Source of the DNA: Pseudonocardiales bacterium
Lineage (GTDB): Bacteria; Actinomycetota; Actinomycetes; Mycobacteriales; Pseudonocardiaceae
Length of the DNA stretch: 36,858 nucleotides
Assembly: GCA_019244165.1 (NCBI GenBank)
Contig: JAFATA010000028.1
Span: 1 to 36,858 of the forward strand
Reading direction: 5' to 3'
Part shown: piece by piece, positions 29,174-36,858 of the stretch
How positions within the stretch are numbered: position 1 is the first letter of the stretch
Layout: each line of letters opens with the position of its first letter
The notes under the pieces: model-generated
What the model was told of the DNA's origin: nothing
Seen by the model: only the letters and a program-made list of their open reading frames with translations
The model's database searches: none
Translations under genes and position numbers: made by a program

Positions 29174-30106
29174 GTGATGCTTGCCGTGGTGATGGCGCTG
29201 ATGGCTGCGGTGTGCTTCGGGACCGCCTCGGTGCTGCAGCACCAGGGGGCGAATCAGGTACGCCGACGGTTCCCGCTGAACCCTAAGCTGCTGATCGATG
29301 TCGCGCAGCAACGGTTGTGGTTGCTGGGAATCCTGGCCGAAGTGACTGGGGTAGCGCTGCACATGACGGCAGTCAACCTCGGGGCGCTCTCGGTGGTGCA
29401 ACCCCTGCTGACGGTGGGTCTGGTGGTCGCCTTACCCCTGCAGGCCGTACTCGGGCGTGCGGTGAGCCGCAGGTCGCTGCTGGGCGCCACCCTGACCGTG
29501 GCCGGTTTGGTGGTCTTCCTGGCGGTCCAACCGACCGTGCAATCCCGGGACCCGCATAGCGTCCAGGATTGGCTACCGGGGCTGGTGCTGATTGCGGTGG
29601 TGGCTCTGGCCGCGCTGGGCGCCGCAGTGGCCTGGGGTGGCCGGGTTAAGCCGCTGGGCCTGGGCGCCGCCGCAGGGACGATGTTCGCGCTGTCGGCCGC
29701 GCTGGTGAAGACCTGGGGTGAGATCCTGGGCCGCGGTGGACTGCCCGCGCTGGCAACCAGCTGGGAGCTGTGGACGGCGCTGGGCTGCGGCCTGGTGGGT
29801 GCGCTGGTGTGCCAGGCGGCTTTCCAGTCTGGTCCCCTCGGTGTCCCGCTGGCGGCGATGATGGTGATTGACCCTGTTCTCGGGGTCAGCCTGGGCGGCA
29901 TCGTCTTCGGTGAGGCCTTCTCCACCGGGCTGCTGGCCGTGGTCCAATCCGCTGGGTTGGTGCTGACCCTGGTCGGGGTATGGCTGCTCACCGGCGAGCA
30001 GCGTTCAGCCGAGGCCAGCGCTACCCGACGCGAACCACTGGACGGTCGCGAGTTGCCCAAACGCTCGCTGGTACGGCGGGACCTCGAACGCAAGCTGACT
30101 GGGTAA
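29174..30106 (+). CDS. EamA/DMT-superfamily membrane transporter
   Basis: A 310-residue protein with nine to ten hydrophobic spans arranged as two repeats, of the DMT type (first span MLAVVMALMAAVCFGTASVLQH; later GALSVVQPLLTVGLVVALPL and PLAAMMVIDPVLGVSLGGIVFGE, the latter a typical DMT end-of-repeat). Relatives export metabolites, and some are proposed lipid or undecaprenyl-linked flippases; neighbours hint at an envelope precursor, but this is inference. GTG 29174 and ATG 29177 are adjacent; either may serve. The gene is followed by murT after 15 bases, so the two are probably one operon. Confidence 0.8.
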   Translation: MMLAVVMALMAAVCFGTASVLQHQGANQVRRRFPLNPKLLIDVAQQRLWLLGILAEVTGVALHMTAVNLGALSVVQPLLTVGLVVALPLQAVLGRAVSRRSLLGATLTVAGLVVFLAVQPTVQSRDPHSVQDWLPGLVLIAVVALAALGAAVAWGGRVKPLGLGAAAGTMFALSAALVKTWGEILGRGGLPALATSWELWTALGCGLVGALVCQAAFQSGPLGVPLAAMMVIDPVLGVSLGGIVFGEAFSTGLLAVVQSAGLVLTLVGVWLLTGEQRSAEASATRREPLDGRELPKRSLVRRDLERKLTG

Positions 30107-30121
30107 GGAATACTGCCGCCC

Positions 30122-31414
30122 ATGTTGGGGTGGCGGACGCGCGTCGCCGTGCGGGCTGGGCTGGTGACAGCGGGGCTGTCGCGGGCCTTGGGCCTGGGCG
30201 CCGGGTCGATGATCGGTGGTCGGGTGACGCTGGCCCTGGACGCTCACGCGCTGCGGCGCTTGGCAGCGGGGCGGCGCGTGGTGCTGGTGTCGGGGACCAA
30301 CGGCAAGACCACGACCAGCCATCTGGTAGCGGCGGCGGTGCGTACCGCCGGGCGGGTGGCGCACAACTCCGGCGGCTCCAATATGGCCGACGGGGCGGTG
30401 GCGGCGCTGGCCACGGCACCAGACGCCGAGTACGCGGTGCTCGAGGTCGACGAGCTGCATCTGGCTGCGGTGGCCGAGGCTCTCGACCCGGCGGTGGTGG
30501 TCCTGCTCAACCTGACTCGTGACCAACTGGACCGGGCGAGCGAGGTGGGGGCGACCGCGTCCACCCTCGGGCGGGCGCTGGCCCACCACCCCCACACGGT
30601 GGTGGTGGCCAACGCGGACGATCCGATGGTGGTGTCGGCGGCGAAACGAGCCGCCCGCAGCGTCTGGGTGGCCGCGGGATCCAGCTGGTTGGGTGATGCG
30701 TCCAGTTGCCCGCGCTGTGGCCACACCCTCACCTTCACCACCACTGAGCACGGTGAGCCGGGGCACTGGGAGTGCGCCTGCGGGCTGGCTCGCCCCACCC
30801 CGGACTGGTGGATTGAGGACGGTAAGGCATGCACCGCCGAGATGGTGCTGCCGCTGGAGATCCGGTTGCCGGGTGAGGTCAATCGGAGCAATGCCCTCAT
30901 GGCGTTGGCGGCCGCCTGCGTCCTGGGCGTCGGCCCCGATCAGGCCGCCGCCGCGCTGCGCGAGGTTGACGTGGTGGCCGGCCGGTACGCGGTGGTGCCC
31001 CGCGGAGCACAGCAGCTGCGCCTGTTGCTGGCGAAGAACCCGGCTGGCTGGGCCGGGATGTTGTCCATGCTGGACGAGTCACGACCGCTGCTAGTGATCA
31101 TCAACGCCCGGGAAGCCGACGGGCGGGACACCTCGTGGTTGTGGGATGTCCCGTTTGAGCGACTCACGGCTCCCCAGGTGGTGGCCAGCGGAGAGCGCGC
31201 CGCGGATCTGGGCGTGCGGCTCAGCTATGCCGGGCTGGAGCACCAGACCGTGGCCGACCCGCTGGCCGCCCTCGCGGCGCTACCGGCAGGGGAGATCGAC
31301 GTGGTGGCCAACTACACCGCCTTCCATCAGTTCCGCCGCCGGCTGAGCCGGCAATCAGACCACCGCCGGCTGGACAAAGAACAACCAGGGCCGGGAACGG
31401 GGGTAGCGGGGTGA
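30122..31414 (+). CDS. murT: Lipid II isoglutaminyl synthase, Mur ligase subunit MurT
   Basis: Mur-ligase fold with the ATP loop VSGTNGKTTTSHL (residues 56-68), NSGGSNMADG, and a domain insert carrying a four-cysteine zinc ribbon (Cys196, Cys199, Cys218, Cys220: CPRCGH and CACG). The C-terminal DUF1727 region follows (NPAGWAGML, INAREADGRDTSWLWDV). MurT activates the glutamate carboxylate of lipid II, and with GatD converts it to isoglutamine. Length 430 is normal. The ATG at 30122 has aaggaa just after the previous stop. Its stop overlaps the gatD start by 4 bases, consistent with the obligate complex. Confidence 0.95.
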   Translation: MLGWRTRVAVRAGLVTAGLSRALGLGAGSMIGGRVTLALDAHALRRLAAGRRVVLVSGTNGKTTTSHLVAAAVRTAGRVAHNSGGSNMADGAVAALATAPDAEYAVLEVDELHLAAVAEALDPAVVVLLNLTRDQLDRASEVGATASTLGRALAHHPHTVVVANADDPMVVSAAKRAARSVWVAAGSSWLGDASSCPRCGHTLTFTTTEHGEPGHWECACGLARPTPDWWIEDGKACTAEMVLPLEIRLPGEVNRSNALMALAAACVLGVGPDQAAAALREVDVVAGRYAVVPRGAQQLRLLLAKNPAGWAGMLSMLDESRPLLVIINAREADGRDTSWLWDVPFERLTAPQVVASGERAADLGVRLSYAGLEHQTVADPLAALAALPAGEIDVVANYTAFHQFRRRLSRQSDHRRLDKEQPGPGTGVAG

Positions 31415-32115
31415 GTACCGAGTCCACCATCACGATTGGTCTGCTGCTGCCCGACGTGCTGGGCACCTACTCCGATGTCGGCAACGCGACGGTCTTGGCG
31501 CAACGGCTGCGCTGGCGGGGCATTCCCGCCGAGGTTCGCCCGATCACGGCCGCCGAGACCCCCCCGACCAGTTACGCGGTGTACCTCGTGGGTGGCGGCG
31601 AGGACACCGCTCAGCAGTTCGCCGCGGACTGGCTGCGTCGCCACGGCCAGCTCCGTCGAGCGCTGGAGAGCACTGCGGTGACGCTGGCCGTGTGCGCCGG
31701 GCTGCAAATCCTGGGTCGGTCGATGAGCGACGCTAGCGGCCACCACTACCCAGGCCTGGAGCTGCTGGACATCACCACGGCGCCCGGTCGTCGGCGCGCC
31801 GTCGGCGAGGTGATCGCGACCTGCGCCATCCCCGGTGTCGGCTCGTTGACCGGTTTCGAGAACCACCGCGGTGTCACCACCCTGGGTCCGGGCAGCACCC
31901 CCTTGGGACGAGTGATCACCGGAATCGGCAATGGGGGCGGCACCGAGGGTGTGCTCACCGACCGCATCATCGGTACCTACCTGCACGGCCCCGTGCTGGC
32001 CCGCAACCCGGCCTTAGCCGACCACATCCTGCACCAGGTCACGGGCCAGGTTTTGCCCCCGCTGGAGCTGCCCGACCAAGCCGCGCTGCGGCAGACCTAC
32101 CTGCAGCGCCGTTAG
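31411..32115 (+). CDS. gatD: Lipid II isoglutaminyl synthase, glutamine amidotransferase subunit GatD
   Basis: Class I glutaminase of the CobB/CobQ-like type: LLLPDVLGTYSDVGNATVLA at the N terminus, nucleophile Cys95 in LAVCAGLQILG, GFENHRG, and YLHGPVLARNP with the probable catalytic histidine. It supplies ammonia to MurT for amidation of peptidoglycan D-glutamate. Length 234 is slightly short of many homologues but complete. Start GTG at 31411 within the murT stop. It ends in a 4-base tail-to-tail overlap with the TIR-WD40 gene. Confidence 0.95.
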   Translation: MSTESTITIGLLLPDVLGTYSDVGNATVLAQRLRWRGIPAEVRPITAAETPPTSYAVYLVGGGEDTAQQFAADWLRRHGQLRRALESTAVTLAVCAGLQILGRSMSDASGHHYPGLELLDITTAPGRRRAVGEVIATCAIPGVGSLTGFENHRGVTTLGPGSTPLGRVITGIGNGGGTEGVLTDRIIGTYLHGPVLARNPALADHILHQVTGQVLPPLELPDQAALRQTYLQRR

Positions 32116-35100
32116 CGCACGTTTGCGCAGGTGTCTTGGTAGCTGGTACCGGGGGCGTATTGGTCCCAGGTCGCTTTGTCGAGTGGTCCGCCGGCTCGGA
32201 GGCAGGCTTCGCGCACCTCATCGCCGTGGAACCGCTCCAAGTGGGGCAGATCCCACAGCCGGACGGTCTGGTCGTCGCTGACGGTGGCCAGGGTGCGCCC
32301 GTCGGGGGAAAACGCCACCCCGTTCACCTCGTTGGTGTGGCCGGTCAGGGGCGTGCCGAGCTGGCGGGGCCGGTTCCGGTTGCTGAGGTCCCACAACCGC
32401 ACTGTCCGGTCAGCGCCGGCGGTGGCCAAGGTATGCCCGTCGGGGGAAAACGCCGCCCCGCGCACTGAGTTGGTGTGGCCGGTCAGGGGTTGGCCAAGTG
32501 GGTGGGGTCGGTTCCGGTCACTGAGGTCCCACAACCGCACGGTTCGGTCGTCGCTGGTGGTGGCCAAGGTACGCCCGTCAGGGGAAAACTCCACCCCCCA
32601 CACCCTGTTGGTGTGGCCGGTCAGAGGCACGCCCAACTGGTGGGGCCGCTCCCGGTCACTAAGGTCCCACAACCGCACCGTCCGGTCAGCGCTGGCAGTG
32701 GCCAGAGTGCGCCCGTCAGGAGAAAACGCCACCCCCCACACTGCGTTGGTGTGGCCGGTCAGGGGGTGGCCAAGTGGGTGGGGCCGGTCTCGGTCGCTGA
32801 GGTCCCATAGTCGCACGGTCTGGTCGTTGCTGGTGGTGGCCAGGGTGCGCCCGTCAGGGGAAAACGCCACCCTAAATACCAGGCCGGTGTGGCCGGTCAG
32901 GGGCGCGCCGAGTGGGTGGGGTCGGTCTCGGTCGCTGAGGTCCCATAGTCGCACGGTCTGGTCGTTGCTGGTGGTGGCCAGGGTGCGCCCGTCAGGGGAA
33001 AACGCCACCCCGTTCACCTGGTTGGTGTGGCCGGTCAGGGGCGCGCCCAACTGGTGGGGCCGCTCCCGGTCACTAAGCTCCCACAACCGCACGGTTCGGT
33101 CGGTGCTGGTGGTGGCCAGAGTGCGCCCATCGGGAGAAAACGCCACCCCGTACACCGGGCCAGTGTGGCCGGTCAGGGGCGCGCCCAACTGGTGGGGCCG
33201 CTCCCGGTCACTAAGCTCCCACAACCGCACGGTCTGGTCGTTGCTGGTGGTGGCCAGAGTGCGCCCGTCAGGAGAAAACGCCACCCCGTTCACCTCGTTG
33301 GTGTGGCCGGTCAGGGGGTGGCCAAGTGGACGGGGCCGGTCTCGGTCACTGAGGTCCCACAACCGCACGGTCTGGTCGTTGCTGGTGGTAGCCAAAGTGC
33401 GCCCATCGGGAGAAAACGCCACCCTAAGTACCGGGCCGGCGTGGCCGGTCAGGGCCCGGACGTGGGGGGTTGATTCGAGGGTCTGCAAGAGGCTCGCGCG
33501 AGTTTGTGGGCTGGGGTCGAACTGCTCGGCGGCGACACCGAGTTGCAGGGCACTCCGGGGATCCTGGTCGCGGATCCGCTCAGCCTGAGCCACCATGCCC
33601 CGAGCAATAGCAAGGCGCTGGACACCGCTAGCCCGTTGCTGCTGCCAGACCGCCACACCAGCGGCGATCAGCGCAAGCACCAGCAGAGTCGACAACACGG
33701 TCAGGGTCCGGGTACGGCGACGCCGCTCGCGCAGCTGGGTGGCGTGGACCCGCTGAGCGGTGGCGGCCAGGAACGCCCGTGCCTGCTCATCAAGCTCCAC
33801 CAGGGGCGGCCTAGCAGGGTTGGGATTGCTCTCGCCGGTCATGCCTAAGGTGATCAAGGTAGCGGCGAGCCGCTTGTCATCCCACAGGTAATGCTCGGAT
33901 TTACCCGCGCTGCCCCATTCCGCGGCCGCCTGCTCGACGGTCCGGGCAGCGCGCAAGGCGAGGGTGATCTCAGCGGTCGCAGCATCCAGGGGCCGCCACC
34001 CGGTGAGCAGGGCCTCATGAGCCACCGTGAGCCACACCAGGCCGTTGTGATCGGTGTCACTGAGCAGCAGACGGCGCTCAACGAAGACCTGCAGTGCACT
34101 ACGCAGTGGGGGGCTGAGGCTGGTGAGGGCGATTCGACGCCGGGCGCGTCGACCAGTCTCATCAATGGTGACCAGGCGGGTGAGGCCGCCCAGGACCTCC
34201 CGGTCGGTCAGACCACTGGCCCGCATCGCCTCGGCGAGCGCGGCGTCGGCATGCCGATCCAGCGCACCCTGCACACCACCGAGATCATGGTAACGCTCCA
34301 AGGTCAACCTGCCCCCGGCGGGCAGGCCCTCGGCGAGCTGACGCAGGGTGAACGCCAACAGCGGCAAGGCCTCGCCGCTGCCAGTGTCCGCGACCAGCGC
34401 CGCCACCAGACCCTCCTCCAGGCGCAGCCTGGCCACCCTCGTCGGTCCTTCGATGACCTCGCGCAACATCTCGGGCTCCAGGGGGGCCAACACGTAGGCC
34501 TCTATCGGCAACCCAGCTAGCGCGGGCAGATCACGCAGGTCATCCAGGAACTCCGAACGCATCGCCGCGACCACCCCCAGGGGGCCGGCCAGAGCCTCCC
34601 TCAGCAGGTGCGCGAATTGCTGCCGGGCCTGCGGGGGTGTTCGGGTGAACAACTCCTCGGCCTGGTCGATCGGCACCAGCAGCCCCTGGTGGGTGGCCGG
34701 GCCGGCCGCTAACAGATCATCCGCCACCCGGCGTAGACCATCGGCCCCACTCTCCAGCACGCCCCGCACCTCGCTGGCCGACCACCCCAACCCCACCCGG
34801 GCAGCCGTGATGGCCAACGCCCGGGCCAACGTGGGCAGCGGATCGCTTCCTGGCACCAGCCTTGGCACCACCAACCATCCCGGATCACTGCTGAGCAGTG
34901 GTACTACCGCGGCGCCCAGCAGCGAGGACTTCCCACACCCCGAAGGTCCCACAATGGCCAACATCCCCCCGGTGCCACCCCGGGCGCGCAACCGGTTACC
35001 GAGTTCGCGAGCCTCCGTCGCGCGACCGAAAAACACCCGGCTGAACGCCGCGGTAAACGCCTCCAACCCGGGGAAAGGATTATCGCCTTCCCGCCACGTC

Positions 35101-35498
35101 CCCGCACTGTCCTCCAGCAGCCGTAGCGCCTGCAGCATCCGCTCGCGGGCTTGGTCGGGGTCGGCCTGGTAGTCGGCGTACTGCAGATCACCCATCAGCG
35201 GATGCACCACGTCGGCCTCAACACGCACCGGCATCAGCCGGCACCCCAGCGCATCAGCGATTCCCACCTCAGCCGAACACCAGTTTGACGCCACAAACGC
35301 CGACGTCACCACCCCCACCACGGCATCGACCTGGCGCAGCTCGCGATACAGCCGCTGCCTCCAGTCCTCACCCACACCAATCCCGTCACGAAGATCATGG
35401 TCCAGGAACGGCTCATGACCCGCCGCCCGCAGCCACCTCGCTATCTCCTCGGCGACCGGCCGGTCCACAGTGGCATAACTGATAAAGATGTGGGCCAC
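32112..35498 (-). CDS. TIR-STAND NTPase-TM-WD40 protein (candidate anti-phage NADase)
   Basis: Domain order: N-terminal TIR (HIFISYATVDRPVAEEIARW, then SNWCSAEVG, where the Glu is the probable NADase catalytic residue); a linker NPFPGLEAF...FFGRATEA; a STAND/novel-STAND ATPase with P-loop GPSGCGKSS and Walker B-like LVPIDQAEELF; a helical segment; one membrane span (LSTLLVLALIAAGVAVW); and nine WD40 repeats of 46 residues. GTG at 35498 is preferred (aggggg upstream); the frame also runs back to 35525. TIR-STAND proteins can work as NLR-like immune switches, in which ligand binding drives oligomerisation and NAD depletion; that role here is inferred. It sits alone between envelope genes on the opposite strand to gatD, like an inserted accessory gene. 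Confidence 0.85.
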   Translation of the reverse strand: MAHIFISYATVDRPVAEEIARWLRAAGHEPFLDHDLRDGIGVGEDWRQRLYRELRQVDAVVGVVTSAFVASNWCSAEVGIADALGCRLMPVRVEADVVHPLMGDLQYADYQADPDQARERMLQALRLLEDSAGTWREGDNPFPGLEAFTAAFSRVFFGRATEARELGNRLRARGGTGGMLAIVGPSGCGKSSLLGAAVVPLLSSDPGWLVVPRLVPGSDPLPTLARALAITAARVGLGWSASEVRGVLESGADGLRRVADDLLAAGPATHQGLLVPIDQAEELFTRTPPQARQQFAHLLREALAGPLGVVAAMRSEFLDDLRDLPALAGLPIEAYVLAPLEPEMLREVIEGPTRVARLRLEEGLVAALVADTGSGEALPLLAFTLRQLAEGLPAGGRLTLERYHDLGGVQGALDRHADAALAEAMRASGLTDREVLGGLTRLVTIDETGRRARRRIALTSLSPPLRSALQVFVERRLLLSDTDHNGLVWLTVAHEALLTGWRPLDAATAEITLALRAARTVEQAAAEWGSAGKSEHYLWDDKRLAATLITLGMTGESNPNPARPPLVELDEQARAFLAATAQRVHATQLRERRRRTRTLTVLSTLLVLALIAAGVAVWQQQRASGVQRLAIARGMVAQAERIRDQDPRSALQLGVAAEQFDPSPQTRASLLQTLESTPHVRALTGHAGPVLRVAFSPDGRTLATTSNDQTVRLWDLSDRDRPRPLGHPLTGHTNEVNGVAFSPDGRTLATTSNDQTVRLWELSDRERPHQLGAPLTGHTGPVYGVAFSPDGRTLATTSTDRTVRLWELSDRERPHQLGAPLTGHTNQVNGVAFSPDGRTLATTSNDQTVRLWDLSDRDRPHPLGAPLTGHTGLVFRVAFSPDGRTLATTSNDQTVRLWDLSDRDRPHPLGHPLTGHTNAVWGVAFSPDGRTLATASADRTVRLWDLSDRERPHQLGVPLTGHTNRVWGVEFSPDGRTLATTSDDRTVRLWDLSDRNRPHPLGQPLTGHTNSVRGAAFSPDGHTLATAGADRTVRLWDLSNRNRPRQLGTPLTGHTNEVNGVAFSPDGRTLATVSDDQTVRLWDLPHLERFHGDEVREACLRAGGPLDKATWDQYAPGTSYQDTCANVR
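32230..33470 (-). repeat. Nine 138-bp near-identical WD40 coding repeats
   Basis: Equivalent points such as ctgaggtccc recur every 138 bases (for example 32383 and 32521). Each unit encodes LTGHTxxVxGVAFSPDGRTL, a variable loop and RLWDLSDRxRPxxLG. Differences concentrate at the residues after GHT (NEV, GPV, NQV, GLV, NAV, NRV, NSV) and in the linker, i.e. on the propeller surface. Nucleotide identity is high, showing recent duplication or gene conversion. Confidence 0.9.
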
Positions 35499-35569
35499 GA
35501 TCACCCCCTGTGGCATCACCACCAACGATACGGGGACAGTGCGTCAAGCCAGGTTGGGGCGAAGGCGCT

Positions 35570-35585
35570 ACGCGGAAATCCGCGT
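35570..35585. terminator. Short hairpin at the 3' end of uppP
   Basis: ACGCGGA-AA-TCCGCGT forms a 7-pair stem immediately after the uppP stop codon and before the TIR-WD40 gene on the same strand. There is no T run; it could attenuate read-through or be incidental. Confidence 0.4.
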
Positions 35586-36517
35586 TAGTGGGCCAGCAGC
35601 CACAGCAGGCTGGCGGTGCCGAAGAGCAGGCAGTACACCGCGAACGGGGTGAGGGTGCGGGTTTCGAAGTAACGGGTAAGGAAGCGGACCGCCAGGTAGG
35701 CGCCCACGAACGAGGCGATGCTGCCGGCCAGGACCTGGCCCCTGATGCCGGCGCCGAGCGGACCGATCAGGTCGGGGATCTTCAACGCCCCGGCGGCCAG
35801 GATCACCGGGGTGGCCAGCAAGAACGAGAAGCGTGCGGCGTCGGCGTGGGGCAGCCCACGGAGCAGTCCAGCGACCATCGTGACGCCGGAGCGGCTGATC
35901 CCGGGGAGTAACGCCAGGATCTGCGCGGAACCGATCAGCGTGCCACGGCCGAGGGACATCCGGGCCAGCCGGGCATCCGCGGCAGCCCCCGCCTCCTGGG
36001 CGGATCCTGGTCCCTCCGCCCCGGTCGTCGCGGGCACCGGCGAGGAGGCGGTGGCCTCGGCTCGGCGACGGAGCCATTCACCGAGCTGGAGCACCACCCC
36101 GTTACCGATCAGGAATACCGCCGCCGGGATCGGCCGGCCGAGCGTGGTCCGGAACAGATGCTCCAGCAGCAGGCCGCTGAGCCCGACCGGGACGGTCCCG
36201 ATGATGAGCAGCCAGGCGAGCCGCTCGCTGGAGGAGTGGATTCGCCGGTAGCGCACCGAGCTGATCAAGCCAGAGATGATGCGCAGCCAGTCACGCCAGA
36301 AAAAGACCAACAATGCCGCGGCGGTGGCCACGTGCAGGCCGACGATGAACGCCAGGTAGGGCGACTCCGGCGCGGACACGTCCAGATCACGCGCCCAGCG
36401 GCCGCCCACCAGCGCCGGGACCAGGACGGAGTGCCCGAGGCTGGAGACCGGAAACAGCTCACTGACGCCCTGAAAGGCGCCCACCACGATCGCCTCGAGG
36501 TAGCTCAGGTCACTCAC
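35585..36517 (-). CDS. uppP: Undecaprenyl-diphosphate phosphatase (UppP/BacA)
   Basis: The 310-residue multi-spanning protein has the two UppP motifs: AFQGVSELFPVSSLGH near the N terminus (Glu and Ser/His of the active site) and LLPGISRSGVTM in the middle, with about eight hydrophobic spans. It recycles the lipid carrier for peptidoglycan and other wall polymers. GTG at 36517 is chosen: gaggaga lies 4-10 bases upstream and MSDLSYLEAIVVGAF is the normal N terminus of actinobacterial homologues. The reading frame is open further upstream to 36841, but that part encodes a methyltransferase tail and spacer. A variable, charged loop (RAEATASSPVPATTGAEG) occupies the centre. Confidence 0.92.
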   Translation of the reverse strand: MSDLSYLEAIVVGAFQGVSELFPVSSLGHSVLVPALVGGRWARDLDVSAPESPYLAFIVGLHVATAAALLVFFWRDWLRIISGLISSVRYRRIHSSSERLAWLLIIGTVPVGLSGLLLEHLFRTTLGRPIPAAVFLIGNGVVLQLGEWLRRRAEATASSPVPATTGAEGPGSAQEAGAAADARLARMSLGRGTLIGSAQILALLPGISRSGVTMVAGLLRGLPHADAARFSFLLATPVILAAGALKIPDLIGPLGAGIRGQVLAGSIASFVGAYLAVRFLTRYFETRTLTPFAVYCLLFGTASLLWLLAH

Positions 36518-36858
36518 GGCTCTCCTCGCCCTCGGTGCTGCCACGCCAGCATGACGCGTACGCGCCGCTACCGTAGCGGTGTTCTCGAACACACCGCCCA
36601 GCACGCCGGTCACGGTCGAGATCCCGCCGGGCTTCGACGAGGAGTGTTCCGAGGTTGTTGGGCTGGGCGCGGGCTCGATTCGGGCGTGGATGTCGATAAA
36701 GCCGTGTTTGCGGAGCAGGTCGGCCCAGGTGCTGGGTTCGTAGGCCCAGCGGTAGAGCCACACCTGGCGGCCGGTGAAGCCGTTGCCGTACATGCCCTGG
36801 AGGCCGTAGCTGCCCGGCACGGCCGGGGCATGGGAGAACACGAGTTTCCCGCCGGGGG
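36510..36858 (-). pseudogene. C-terminal end of a SAM-dependent methyltransferase, apparently frameshifted, cut by the window edge
   Basis: From the edge, the frame reads GKLVFSHAPAVPGSYGLQGM then FTGRQVWLYRWAYEPSTWAD and a GFIDIHARIEPAPSP segment, the end of a class I methyltransferase of the type common in actinobacteria. After about 36660 homologous sequence (NNLGTLLVEARR) continues in a different frame, which stops at 36510, overlapping the uppP start by 8 bases. In the original frame there is no stop, so the methyltransferase tail runs in frame into uppP. A one-base deletion near 36660 would explain both. Confidence 0.55.

Noticed and set aside
32176..33588. 470-codon plus-strand repeat protein opposite the WD40 region
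   Set aside because: Its repeats are only the reverse complement of the WD40 coding repeats.

Overview
This window looks like chromosome from a high-GC, morphologically complex actinobacterium, most likely a Pseudonocardiales/Streptomyces-like lineage. That placement is inferred from very high GC, frequent GTG starts, an SsgA-family protein, a MurT/GatD pair, menaquinone MenC, an XRE regulator of the long actinomycete type and a MEDS/HATPase anti-sigma regulator. No rRNA, tRNA, CRISPR array or intact transposase was seen.

Layout. 1-2.6 kb: a damaged VapB45/DUF433-type antitoxin-like gene, a secreted lytic transglycosylase and a PIG-L deacetylase. 2.6-8.1 kb: an accessory-looking stretch of visibly lower GC with an XRE/TPR-like regulator, a giant membrane-anchored TPR gene split by one amber codon, and the remains of an IS6-type transposase. 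8.1-13.5 kb: alpha/beta hydrolase, HrpA helicase (carrying an in-frame palindromic insert) and a DUF5995 protein. 13.7-18.1 kb: a membrane-anchored STAND NTPase-TPR protein with a 3' frameshift, and an MFS transporter. 18.1-21 kb: decayed and intact genes side by side: an internally deleted copy of an RsbA-like anti-sigma gene, a truncated and frameshifted JmjC/cupin gene, an APH-like kinase and the intact RsbA-like gene. 21-24.7 kb: acyl-CoA dehydrogenase behind two abutting perfect palindromes, SsgA-like protein, a 61-bp hairpin element running into a DinB-type gene, and a doubly frameshifted AbiEi/DUF559-type gene.

24.8-36.9 kb is largely an envelope region: menC-blaI-blaR1(M56) as an overlapping operon; an MGDG-synthase/MurG-like glycosyltransferase; a NodB polysaccharide deacetylase divergent from an EamA-type transporter; murT-gatD (peptidoglycan amidation); then, on the opposite strand, a TIR-STAND-TM-WD40 protein (candidate anti-phage NADase) and uppP (undecaprenyl pyrophosphate phosphatase), preceded by the tail of a methyltransferase. 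Two intergenic sites with a TACA-N3-TGTA core lie in front of the glycosyltransferase and between the deacetylase and the transporter. They suggest that the nearby BlaI/BlaR1 pair may control envelope genes, rather than a beta-lactamase, which is absent here.

A recurring theme is single-base disruption: one nonsense codon and about six frameshifts. Either the region is decaying or the assembly has residual indel errors; read-level checking decides which.
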